Of a stretch of DNA of 64,000 bases, positions 57,334 to 64,000 are shown one piece after another (the first letter of the stretch is position 1; the number at the start of each line of letters is the position of its first letter). The notes under the pieces are model-generated. The model was not told the origin of the DNA. It saw only the letters and a program-made list of their open reading frames with translations, and did not search any database. The DNA lies in assembly GCA_026874595.1 (NCBI GenBank), contig CM049313.1, positions 80,406,659 to 80,470,658 on the forward strand. The letters are read 5' to 3'. The position numbers and the translations under genes were made by a program. Origin of the DNA: Sipunculus nudus (Eukaryota > Annelida > Sipuncula > Golfingiida > Sipunculidae).

Positions 57334-58605
57334 CGGAATCAGAGATTTCGACAAGTATGTTGATCAGTTCCGTTTGTTTGTTTGTCTGTATGTCCCCGCT
57401 CTACAGGCCACAATTTTGCACCAATCGTCCTGAAACTTATAGATAGAGTGTATAATCGGTTCTTCTCGGAGCCTATTGTTTTTGGTCATGATCGGTCAAG
57501 GGTCAAGGTCAGGGTCACCAAAAAGCTCAAAAACGGTTTTTTCTTCATACCTTCGTCAAAAATAGCCGTAGGCACTTAATCTGTAGCCCGTTTTATTTGC
57601 CACTGCATGGCCACTTCCAACACTGCAAAATTGCCTCATTTCGCTGTTACCATGGTTACGCAATTTTGGGGAGAAATCATGGAATTTCGTGATATTTTTC
57701 AAATTTGCAGCAATTTTACTGATTCTGAGATATTTTATGTAACATAAGAATATCTCGAAACGGGTTTTTCAGATTTTGGAAATGGCCGCCAGGGGCGTTG
57801 CAGATGAAAAAACATGAAAATTTGTTTGGTGCTATACCTCCAGAACTATTAAACATTGGGCCATTTCCATCACAGCACCTTAAACTAGGGTCCATGGGCT
57901 TATTTTTGCGCATAGGTGCCGAAGTGCGCTATTGCCAGATTTCTCTATTTCTGGGGTAAAACCTTTGAAATTTGAAAATATGCAGTTTTTAGCTTCTAAC
58001 TCTGTCAGTTTTTATGCTAGAGAGGTCAAAATTTTTGCATCTTGTAGCCCTTGGTGAGTTCTCGGTGATCCAACCAAAAATCTTGCAAAATCTCGCACCG
58101 TTTCTCGTCGAATGAGATTTCGCGATTTCACGGTGACATGCCCTATAGGCCACAGATATGCAGGCATCCGTTTGAAACTGATACATGTTACGTCATACAC
58201 TAATATCTCGAAAGCAATTGTTCAGTTTCTGGAAAATTACCGCAAGGGGGCGCTGCACTGCAACCCCGTACCTACTATCATTCTTTAAGCATATCTCCGA
58301 AACTACACATTTTAGGTACATAAACTGCACACCATATAAATTGGCGTTTCATGGCCTTTCTGCCCATGACCTCTTTTGTTTAATCATACACGGTCCCCAC
58401 AGATTTTAGCAACTTTGTAAAAATTAAAACCCGCATGCACAAATACATATGCCATCACGCATGCATTCACGCGTTTTAGTATGAAAGACAGACACGCTTT
58501 CCCGTGACTGCAAAAATTATTGCGTTCGCCGTATAAAATAAGTGACCACAGGCACTCTTTGCGGGCCGGTTTGCCATTTCTGTCGCGTTATAGTTTATTG
58601 CTTGC
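57334..58605 (+). repeat. Satellite unit 46, two one-base deletions
   Basis: The unit is 1272 bp. One G is missing from the G5 run of the first CTCF-like core (near 57791-57796), and one T is missing from a T-run near 57823. The losses open a spurious minus-strand frame (57716-57913). This is the last complete unit before the gap. Confidence 0.9.
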
Positions 58606-58953
58606 CGGAATCAGAGATTTCGACAAGTATGTTGATCAGTTCCGTTTGTTTGTTTGTCTGTATGTCCCCGCTCTACAGGCCACAATTTTGCACCAATCGT
58701 CCTGAAACTTATAGATAGAGTGTATAATCGGTTCTTCTCGGAGGCCTATTGTTTTTGGTCATGATCGGTCAAGGGTCAAGGTCAGGGTCACCAAAAAGCT
58801 CAAAAACGGTTTTTTTCTTCATACCTTCGTCAAAAATAGCCGTAGGCACTTAATCTGTAGCCCGTTTTATTTGCCACTGCATGGCCACTTCCAACACTGC
58901 AAAATTGCCTCATTTCGCTGTTACCATGGTTACGCAATTTTGGGGAGAAATCA
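58606..58953 (+). repeat. Satellite unit 47, truncated by the assembly gap
   Basis: Only the first 348 bases are present. There is an extra G at about 58743 and an extra T in the T-run around 58810-58816. It ends inside the X-box block, before the first CTCF-like core. Confidence 0.95.
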
Positions 58954-59453
58954 NNNNNNNNNNNNNNNNNNNNNNNNNNNNNNNNNNNNNNNNNNNNNNN
59001 NNNNNNNNNNNNNNNNNNNNNNNNNNNNNNNNNNNNNNNNNNNNNNNNNNNNNNNNNNNNNNNNNNNNNNNNNNNNNNNNNNNNNNNNNNNNNNNNNNNN
59101 NNNNNNNNNNNNNNNNNNNNNNNNNNNNNNNNNNNNNNNNNNNNNNNNNNNNNNNNNNNNNNNNNNNNNNNNNNNNNNNNNNNNNNNNNNNNNNNNNNNN
59201 NNNNNNNNNNNNNNNNNNNNNNNNNNNNNNNNNNNNNNNNNNNNNNNNNNNNNNNNNNNNNNNNNNNNNNNNNNNNNNNNNNNNNNNNNNNNNNNNNNNN
59301 NNNNNNNNNNNNNNNNNNNNNNNNNNNNNNNNNNNNNNNNNNNNNNNNNNNNNNNNNNNNNNNNNNNNNNNNNNNNNNNNNNNNNNNNNNNNNNNNNNNN
59401 NNNNNNNNNNNNNNNNNNNNNNNNNNNNNNNNNNNNNNNNNNNNNNNNNNNNN
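58954..59453. other. Assembly gap of exactly 500 N
   Basis: Five hundred consecutive N. A round number indicates a placeholder join between contigs and not a measured distance. The sequence to the right is not satellite, so an unknown number of units and the array boundary are missing here. Frames that appear to cross the gap are meaningless. Confidence 0.99.
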
Positions 59454-59486
59454 CGTTAAAAAAAAAACCAAGCAATAATGACCCTA

Positions 59487-59640
59487 TTTTTTCAATCATT
59501 CCACCACTCTTTTCGAGCGTTCATCGAATAAGAAAGAGCCCGTCCCACCGCATTTCCTGCGAGGGTTCGTTTCTTCAGAGTCCAAACAATCCTACAGGGG
59601 CGGGGTTTAGTCCATCTCGTCTTAAATTTGTGTCCGGGGC
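59487..59640 (+). repeat. Diverged dispersed repeat, copy 1
   Basis: Shares TTCAATC, CTCTT, GCGTTC, AAAGAGCCCGTCCCA (59533-59547) and CTTAAATTT with 60322-60478, in the same order and at similar spacing. Copies are old and gapped, and the family is not recognised. Confidence 0.45.
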
Positions 59641-59651
59641 ACGGCAAACAT

Positions 59652-59720
59652 TATGAAAGCGGACAAAAACTTTCATACGGCTGGTAAATGCGTTTATATG
59701 TAAACGCGGGGAATTCCCGG
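59652..59720. repeat. Cluster of three inverted repeats
   Basis: TATGAAAG (59652-59659) pairs with CTTTCATA (59670-59677). GCGTTTA (59690-59696) pairs with TAAACGC (59701-59707) across four bases. GGGAATTCCC (59709-59718) is a perfect palindrome and also fits the NF-kB site pattern. The three lie within 70 bp. They could be the terminus of a small DNA element or chance; no second terminus was found. Confidence 0.4.
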
Positions 59721-60232
59721 ACAATTCACGGAGAGATTTTATATGCAATGATACTTTTAATTACACGTTAAAATCATTTAAAATCTACCACTATATTACT
59801 CTAAAGACATTTATTCACTGTTAAATTACCGAAATAATAACCAGCGCAAACAATGTGGGGACTGCCACTAACACCAATCTGGATCACCAGCTAACATTGA
59901 CTACCGATCTTACATCAGACGAAAACGCTAAACACTATATATTTTTTCAACAGTTTACTGTGCAAACCGTAACAAAACCATGCAGGATATCAAATTTACA
60001 GGTTCTTAAGGGAATATGATACAAAACATAAATTGTACCTTTGCTCACATTTAATAATATCATCATGATGAATTCTCCCCGAATTCTCCAGCTGTCCGCG
60101 TTATAGATGTATATGTATTTATTAATGACAAAAATTGACATACAATTTTATGGATACCCGTATAATTGCGGTTTTCTGGACCGTCCCAGCCCACAGGTAG
60201 GATAATATGGATTCCCGACAATATTCTAATGA

Positions 60233-60253
60233 CCGTTCCCTGAGCTGGAACGG
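60233..60253. repeat. Short hairpin CCGTTCC/GGAACGG
   Basis: Perfect seven-base arms with a seven-base loop. No adjacent gene gives it a role. Confidence 0.4.
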
Positions 60254-60321
60254 GCTAAGAAGGGTCCCTGTCATTTTTTTTAATTGTCAATTCCCAGGTT
60301 TTTCGGATAAAAAAATGGCCC

Positions 60322-60478
60322 AATCCTTCATTCAATCTCCAGCCTCTTCTGGCGTTCCGGGTTTAAAAAAGAGCCCGTCCCATGCCTATTTCAGCTAGGA
60401 CTGCAAACTCTGGGGTCAAAACAACTCAACTACGGCTTGGGATTACTACCTTTCCTCTTAAATTTCCATCGCGCCCGT
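60322..60478 (+). repeat. Diverged dispersed repeat, copy 2
   Basis: The partner of 59487-59640, including the shared 15-base AAAGAGCCCGTCCCA at 60368-60382 and the CTTAAATTT element. Same orientation, about 835 bp downstream. Confidence 0.45.
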
Positions 60479-60705
60479 GTCAAGTGTACCGTTTTATTCA
60501 CAAACGTGCGGCAGGCGCCAAAAAATTTGACAGCACCCCTCTCTCATCCCAGAATATATTTTTATATATGAAGTCCTAACCCACCACGGAACTAGGGCCT
60601 CAAATTTTTTTATCTTATTACTTACCACTTCAGACTCCTTAAAAGTCTCTCCTTTTTTAACCAAAGATTCCCAATTTTTAAAATATATTAAATTTCACAT
60701 TACAG

Positions 60706-61089
60706 ATAACCTACACCAAGGGGACATTACAGTTAATCCGTGATGGGCAGGACTTCTTGGAATTTTATAATTCCCGGACGCAGGCTGACCGACTGCCTTT
60801 TTTCTTCAAGGACAGCCCTAATTTAAGCCATCCATCAGACTTGAAGATGTCCTCAGGCCGACCTATTTGTCCAGGAATGAAAGGTCACGTCTCCCTTACC
60901 CAGAGGTCGGGTCTCTGTCTAACACGAACGCGGCTTCGCTTGCATTTCGGCATTCTGGACGTTCAACTCTTCAAGTTTCATTTTCAGTGCTTTTCTTATT
61001 TCCAGCACTCAAGAATAGGAGAACTGCCAAGGATTCAGTTGGACTTCCTTTATTTTTATTTCTGTCCAAAAATGGATTATCCTGTGTAG
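60706..61089 (+). CDS. Possible 3'-terminal coding exon, unrecognised product
   Basis: A frame stays open from about 60682 to a TAG at 61087-61089. Immediately after a CACATTACAG string at 60696-60705, which could act as a 3' splice site, the frame reads ITYTKGTLQLIRDGQDFLEF and onward for about 127 residues. The stretch is visibly richer in G and C than the DNA before it. There is no in-frame ATG at the start, so if coding it would be an internal or last exon. The residues suggest no family to me: no signal peptide, no repeated motif, and a phenylalanine-rich tail (LFKFHFQCFSYFQH). The polypyrimidine tract before the AG is weak and no poly(A) signal closely follows. A second frame over the same region (60867-61100) is equally open, which argues against coding. 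A chance open frame or the remnant of a mobile element is at least as likely. Confidence 0.18.
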   Translation: MTYTKGTLQLIRDGQDFLEFYNSRTQADRLPFFFKDSPNLSHPSDLKMSSGRPICPGMKGHVSLTQRSGLCLTRTRLRLHFGILDVQLFKFHFQCFSYFQHSRIGELPRIQLDFLYFYFCPKMDYPV

Positions 61090-61128
61090 ATGGCTACTAA
61101 TAACAACACTATTAATGTCTCTCTATCC

Positions 61129-61171
61129 GTCTGTCTGTCTGTCCTGTCTGTCTGTCTCTCTGTCTACTCCT
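61129..61171 (+). repeat. (CTGT)n microsatellite, imperfect
   Basis: CTGT repeats interrupted by CCTGT and a CTCT unit. It lies upstream of a second tract of the same tetranucleotide at 61353. Confidence 0.9.
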
Positions 61172-61352
61172 CTTTGACTTTTGAAATCAGCAAGACCTTA
61201 TTCATATGTGCTACTGTTTTCCCCATGATAGAGGTTTTTCATTTGATCAGATCCAAATGTTCCCTGTCTGTCTGCCTAGTAACTGTCCATCTATTTCGCT
61301 GTCTTATTTCCGGTCACTTCCGGCAAGCGTTCGACCTCAGGTCGTCTAGTTT
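61172..61352. other. Spacer between two CTGT tracts
   Basis: Roughly 180 bp with a further short CTGTCTGTCTG at about 61265-61274. The rest, including TTCCGGTCACTTCCGG near 61308-61323, shows nothing that I recognise. Confidence 0.5.
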
Positions 61353-61374
61353 GTCTGTCTGTCTGTCTGTCTGT
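61353..61374 (+). repeat. (GTCT)n microsatellite heading the diverged satellite relative
   Basis: About five perfect tetranucleotide copies, followed by TGTTTATTTGTCTGTATGTA and then the ctctacaggccaca block. This is the same order as at the start of each 1274-bp unit. Confidence 0.9.
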
Positions 61375-61490
61375 TTATTTGTCTGTATGTACACGCTCTA
61401 CAGGCCACAGTTTTTTAAGCAATCGCTCTGAAACTTATGCATTAGGTGTAAGATTGGTTCTCCTCGGAGCCTATTGTTTTTGGTCATGAT

Positions 61491-61515
61491 CGGTCAAAGG
61501 TCAAGGTCAAGGTCA
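61491..61515 (+). promoter_or_regulatory. Triple AGGTCA DR0 cluster in the diverged copy
   Basis: CGGTCA is followed by AGGTCA three times without spacing (61498-61503, 61504-61509, 61510-61515). It includes two overlapping TCAAGGTCA extended half-sites. It corresponds to 2711-2735 in the satellite unit and is closer to nuclear-receptor consensus. Confidence 0.4.
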
Positions 61516-61646
61516 CCAAAAAAACTAACATTTTTACTTTCTTCATATCTTTGTCAATAATATAATCGTAGCCGCATAATCTGTAGCTCATTTTATTCCT
61601 CTTAATGTTAGCTTTCCCAAGTGCTAGCAAATTTTTCTGGTCGATT

Positions 61647-61660
61647 GTTACCATCGTAAC
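61647..61660. promoter_or_regulatory. X-box-like element, one mismatch
   Basis: GTTACCATCGTAAC differs from the perfect palindrome at 62093 by one base. It occupies the place of the satellite unit's X-box-like element. Confidence 0.35.
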
Positions 61661-61944
61661 GTATTTTTGGGGGAAAATCAGAAAATTCGAAAATTTCACT
61701 CAAAATTTTTCATTTTTTAAGTTAGAGAGGTCTAGTTTTTTGCATTGTGTAGCATTTAATATGCTCTATGGAAAATTAACGGGAGTCTCGCAAAATCTCG
61801 TGCCATTTGTCGTCAAATGAGACTTTTCGAGATTCATTAAAAACGATTTAGAGTTGGCAGTTTTACAGCTAATGTTCTAAAAGTGACATATTTTTCTGTT
61901 TTTCTGTATTATCTCGAACTTGTTTTTTCATTTTTTGAAATTAG

Positions 61945-61958
61945 CCACCAGGGGGCGT
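61945..61958 (+). promoter_or_regulatory. Strong CTCF-like core in the diverged copy
   Basis: CCACCAGGGGGCGT matches the CTCF core at all but the last position, better than either site in the array unit. It lies in the block homologous to the first CTCF-like block of the unit. Confidence 0.45.
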
Positions 61959-62092
61959 GGTACTGGAAACACTGCAACTTACCATTTTTCTGCAATACCA
62001 AAAAAAAATATTAAACGTGGCACAATGTTTACTGTCTTATCTGAAACTAGGATCGTCGGCTTATTCCTGCGTACATGTAGCTTTGCGCTGCT

Positions 62093-62106
62093 GTTACCAT
62101 GGTAAC
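62093..62106. promoter_or_regulatory. Perfect 14-bp palindrome, RFX X-box pattern
   Basis: GTTACCATGGTAAC is fully self-complementary and matches both X-box half-sites (GTTACC, GGTAAC) with a two-base spacer. The array unit has GATTTCTC-like sequence at the equivalent place and has lost it there. Confidence 0.45.
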
Positions 62107-62156
62107 CAAATTTTGGGGTAAAACTTGGCAATCTGAAAATAATAACTTTTTTGCTT

Positions 62157-62745
62157 CTATCTCTGTTAATATTTATACTACAAGTGTCTAGTTTTCTGCA
62201 TGAGGTAGCATTCCCTTGCCACTAATGCAGTTAATTGCAAGTCTCGTAGAATCTCGCTCTGTTTTCCGTCAAACGAGAAATTACGAGATTTCACAGAAAT
62301 GCATATAACTTGGTCACCTTTTCGGCTAAAGAGGAGTAGTTTTCAGCATTTTGTTGCGTTTTGGGAGCTTAACAAGATAATAAACTTATATCTCGCCACA
62401 TCTCGTACCATCTCCCGCCAAACGAGAATATTCGAGAATTCGAACAAATGTCTATATCTCTGTCATTTGAATGCCAGAGATTTTATTTTTCTATTGTTCA
62501 AGATTCACTTGACTAGTTTGAAGTGACAAAATTGAATATCTCGTCATATCTCGCATCATTTCTTGTCAAACGAGAACATGGGACCATTCAAAGATACGCC
62601 TATAATTCTGTTATTTTAATGCTGAAGACCTTTAGTTTTCAGCATTCGATAGCGTCTAACACTCTCGGTCACATTAATATGTTTATATTGTAAGTTTCGT
62701 CAAATCTGGGATCGTTTTTTCTTCAAATAAAAAAGTACATCCTAT
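62157..62745 (+). repeat. Ladder of about four ~148-bp subrepeats
   Basis: Two landmarks alternate at regular spacing. One is a TCTCTGTTA/TCTCTGTCATTT...AGTTTTC(T/A)GCAT element near 62157, 62305, 62450 and 62600. The other is a TCTCG...CGTCAAACGAGA element near 62239, 62388, 62535 and 62690. Spacing is about 146-155 bp. Copies are strongly diverged. The same elements occur once in each satellite unit (about 3228-3345) and once at 61710-61835, so this is the basic building block. Confidence 0.75.
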
Positions 62746-63121
62746 TGCCGTGACCATAAGTGGCGGCAGTATGTGATAGTAAATGTCGGCAGGAGCATTA
62801 CACTTGACAGTTGGAGCCGTGTTCTATGGGTGTGCGATGGCCCATGAAGAAGACTTCTATTGTGTTGTTATCGTCTTCCTTTGATTGCTGCTTCGTAAGC
62901 TTCACAGACCAGCGCCAACCACCTGGTTGCCATGTGTCCTCAATGTAAACAACCTTTGCTGTTTTCCTTTCCCTAAGATATGTATGGTAGCCTGTTCACT
63001 TGTCCTTAGATTGTTTATTGTTGGTGTATTGAAGTAAAATAAAATGCCAGGTTTTCCTGCAAATTGATTGTAAATTGAATAAAATCATACAAGAACCAAC
63101 CAATGTTCTATGACCACTATT
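62746..63121. other. Single-copy stretch with two AATAAA signals
   Basis: No similarity to either satellite. AATAAA at 63038-63043 and 63078-63083 would suit the 3' end of a plus-strand transcript. However, no convincing coding frame lies just upstream and no downstream GT-rich element stands out. It may be a 3' UTR or nothing. Confidence 0.3.
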
Positions 63122-64000
63122 TCAGATTTGAGATCAGAACAATTGATTTCTGCATAAACCACTATGACCAGATTTGATAAACTTTAAAGTGGTCTATATT
63201 TTTTTCTGAAGAAGTTGAGCTATATGCTTGGAGATGCCAGCCAGTGGGTGTGAATGGATTGCAATGAAACCCAAGCCAGGTGTTTGTGAAGAGTCTGGTG
63301 GAGATGAAGGGGGCCAAAACCTATTTGACTGTGTATAAGCATAAACTGGCCTGAAATCAGGTTTCTGGGGGCATGAAATTTTTGTTTGTGGGAACAGGGT
63401 AATATTTTCTTGTTTCCCTGTATATACACCCTAAACTGGGCCTAATGACACCAAAACCAGGTTTGTGGGACCATCAGTACAGATTTGAGGGGGGAAAATG
63501 GATTTTATCTGTATATCACTATGTTCACTGTGTCCAGATTTGGAAATTCAAACTGGTCCTAATTTTTTTTCTGATGGAGTTGAGCCAAATGCTTTGAGAT
63601 ACCAGCCAGTGGGTGTAAATGGATTGCAATGATACCAAACCAGGTGTGTGTGTTGAGTTTTGTGGAGATGAGGGGGGCCAGAACCTATCTGACTGTGTAT
63701 AAGCATAAACTGGCCTGAAATCAGGTTTCTGGGGGCTTGAAATTCTTGTTTGTGTCAACAGGGTAATATTATCTTGTTTCCCTGTATATACACCTTGAAT
63801 TGGGCCTAATGACACCTAAACCATGTTTTAGGGACCATCATTACAGATTTGAGGGAAAAAAAAATGGATTTTCCCTGTATATCACTATGTTCACTGTGTC
63901 CAGATTTGGAAATTCAAACTGGCCCTAATTTTTTTTCTGAGGGAGTTGAGCCAAATGCTTGGTGATGCCAGCCAGTGGGTGTAAATGGATTGCAATGATA
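63122..64000 (+). repeat. Second tandem repeat, ~366-bp unit, running off the window end
   Basis: The AGTTGAGC landmark occurs at 63213, 63579 and 63944, giving periods of 366 and 365 bp. Between landmarks each copy has GCCAGTGGGTGT, GGGGGCCA, CTGGCCTGAAATCAGG, GGGTAATATT, CCCTGTATATACACC and a T-tract before the next copy. A degraded partial copy precedes the first full one (about 63122-63212), and the third copy is cut at 64000. Copies differ by many substitutions and a few indels, unlike the near-identical 1274-bp array. Minus-strand frames of 69 and 96 codons inside it follow the repeat and are not taken as genes. Confidence 0.93.

Larger units (their letters stand above)
1..58953 (+). 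repeat. Tandem satellite array, 1274-bp unit, 46 complete copies plus a partial 47th
   Basis: The same unit repeats head to tail without interruption. Taking the start of each unit as CGGAATCAGAGATTTCG, starts fall at 1, 1276, 2552 and then every 1274 bp to 57334 and 58606. Unit lengths are 1275, 1276, forty-three or more units of exactly 1274, and 1272 for unit 46; unit 47 is cut by the N gap. Between copies I could find only three recurrent single-base variants (unit offsets 742, 952 and 1082), three singletons, and indels in the two outermost units at each end. The unit has no long reading frame: the longest stretch is 74 codons and both strands are riddled with stops. No transposase, integrase or reverse transcriptase motif is present. 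The array is therefore called non-coding satellite DNA. Both ends are missing, so its length is a minimum. Silent variants outside the positions I checked could be missed. Confidence 0.98.
59454..60705. other. AT-rich mostly single-copy flank, no gene seen
   Basis: This stretch shows no similarity to the satellite unit. Frames are at most about 65 codons on either strand and look random. It contains two diverged copies of a ~160-bp repeat, a cluster of inverted repeats and a small hairpin, listed separately. There is also a direct repeat of GAATTCTCC at 60070-60078 and 60081-60089. Confidence 0.7.
61353..62160 (+). repeat. Diverged dispersed relative of the 1274-bp satellite unit
   Basis: The modules of the satellite unit recur here in the same orientation and order: microsatellite, ACAGGCCACA block, CTCGGAGCCTATTG, the GGTCA cluster, an X-box-like element, then the CTCF-like block and the GGCTTATT...TGCGC...GGGGTAAAAC stretch. 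Many substitutions separate it from the array, whose copies are nearly identical to each other. It also holds an extra subunit of about 150 bp at roughly 61710-61905, between the first X-box block and the CTCF block. The array unit lacks this subunit at that place. Confidence 0.85.

Noticed and set aside
57716-57913. Minus-strand 65-codon frame in unit 46
   Set aside because: Created by two one-base deletions next to the gap and absent from all other units.
1-58953. Small open frames of 61-74 codons recurring in every unit (for example 855-1079, 1190-1375, 2600-2797 and minus 659-856)
   Set aside because: They recur because the DNA recurs. They overlap one another on both strands, resemble no known protein, and the few base changes fall without regard to codon position.
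1-58953. rRNA, 5S, snRNA, spliced-leader or histone gene cluster as the basis of the tandem array
   Set aside because: I saw no conserved 5S, snRNA or tRNA-like promoter boxes and no histone-like reading frame in the unit.
1-58953. CRISPR array
   Set aside because: The repeat is a single 1274-bp unit without alternating short repeats and unique spacers, and the sequence is eukaryotic in character.
1-58953. Concatenated viral or plasmid genome
   Set aside because: A 1274-bp unit without any frame above 74 codons cannot encode a replication protein.
58830-59656. Long frames of 182-261 codons spanning the gap
   Set aside because: Almost all of their length is unknown sequence (N).
61090-61431. 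113-codon frame rich in SVCLSVCL
   Set aside because: It is the translation of CTGT microsatellites.
61605-62526. Frames of 61-75 codons in the diverged repeat
   Set aside because: They lie in decayed non-coding repeat modules and have no counterpart in the satellite units.
63220-63815. Minus-strand frames of 69 and 96 codons in the right-hand repeat
   Set aside because: They are the same frame in successive copies of the ~366-bp tandem repeat, truncated differently by indels; no protein family is recognised.

Overview
This window is eukaryotic (metazoan) repeat DNA. I find no protein-coding or RNA gene that I can support firmly. It resembles a marine invertebrate, and my best guess is a mollusc, probably a bivalve. 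That guess rests on three things: AT-rich dispersed repeats built from (TGTC)n microsatellites, runs of GGTCAAGGTCA, and short modules with CTCF-like and RFX-like motifs. It is recollection of similar repeats, not a database match.

Layout. (1) Positions 1-58953 are one head-to-tail satellite array with a 1274-bp unit. It has 46 complete units and a 348-bp piece of a 47th, all in the same orientation. Units start at 1, 1276, 2552 and then every 1274 bp up to 57334, with the last at 58606. Apart from a few single-base variants, and indels confined to units 1, 2, 46 and 47, the copies look identical. (2) Positions 58954-59453 are exactly 500 Ns, so the right end of the array is not captured. The left end runs off the window. 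(3) Positions 59454-61100 are AT-rich, mostly single-copy DNA with two diverged copies of a ~160-bp repeat, some inverted repeats and one weak candidate exon. (4) Positions 61129-62745 hold (CTGT)n microsatellites followed by an old, diverged relative of the satellite unit, then a ladder of ~148-bp subrepeats. (5) Positions 62746-63121 are single-copy sequence with two AATAAA signals. (6) From 63122 to the window end there is a second, unrelated tandem repeat of ~366 bp.

How the parts relate. The 1274-bp unit is modular: a TGTT/TGTC microsatellite remnant, a triple nuclear-receptor half-site cluster, an RFX X-box-like element, and two related blocks each carrying a CTCF-like core. The diverged flank copy has the same modules in the same order plus an extra ~150-bp subunit, so the array looks like a recent amplification of a dispersed modular element. 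Variants inside the array show a left-to-right cline, a nine-unit block-duplication signature and all four allele combinations at two sites. This is what unequal exchange and gene conversion would leave.
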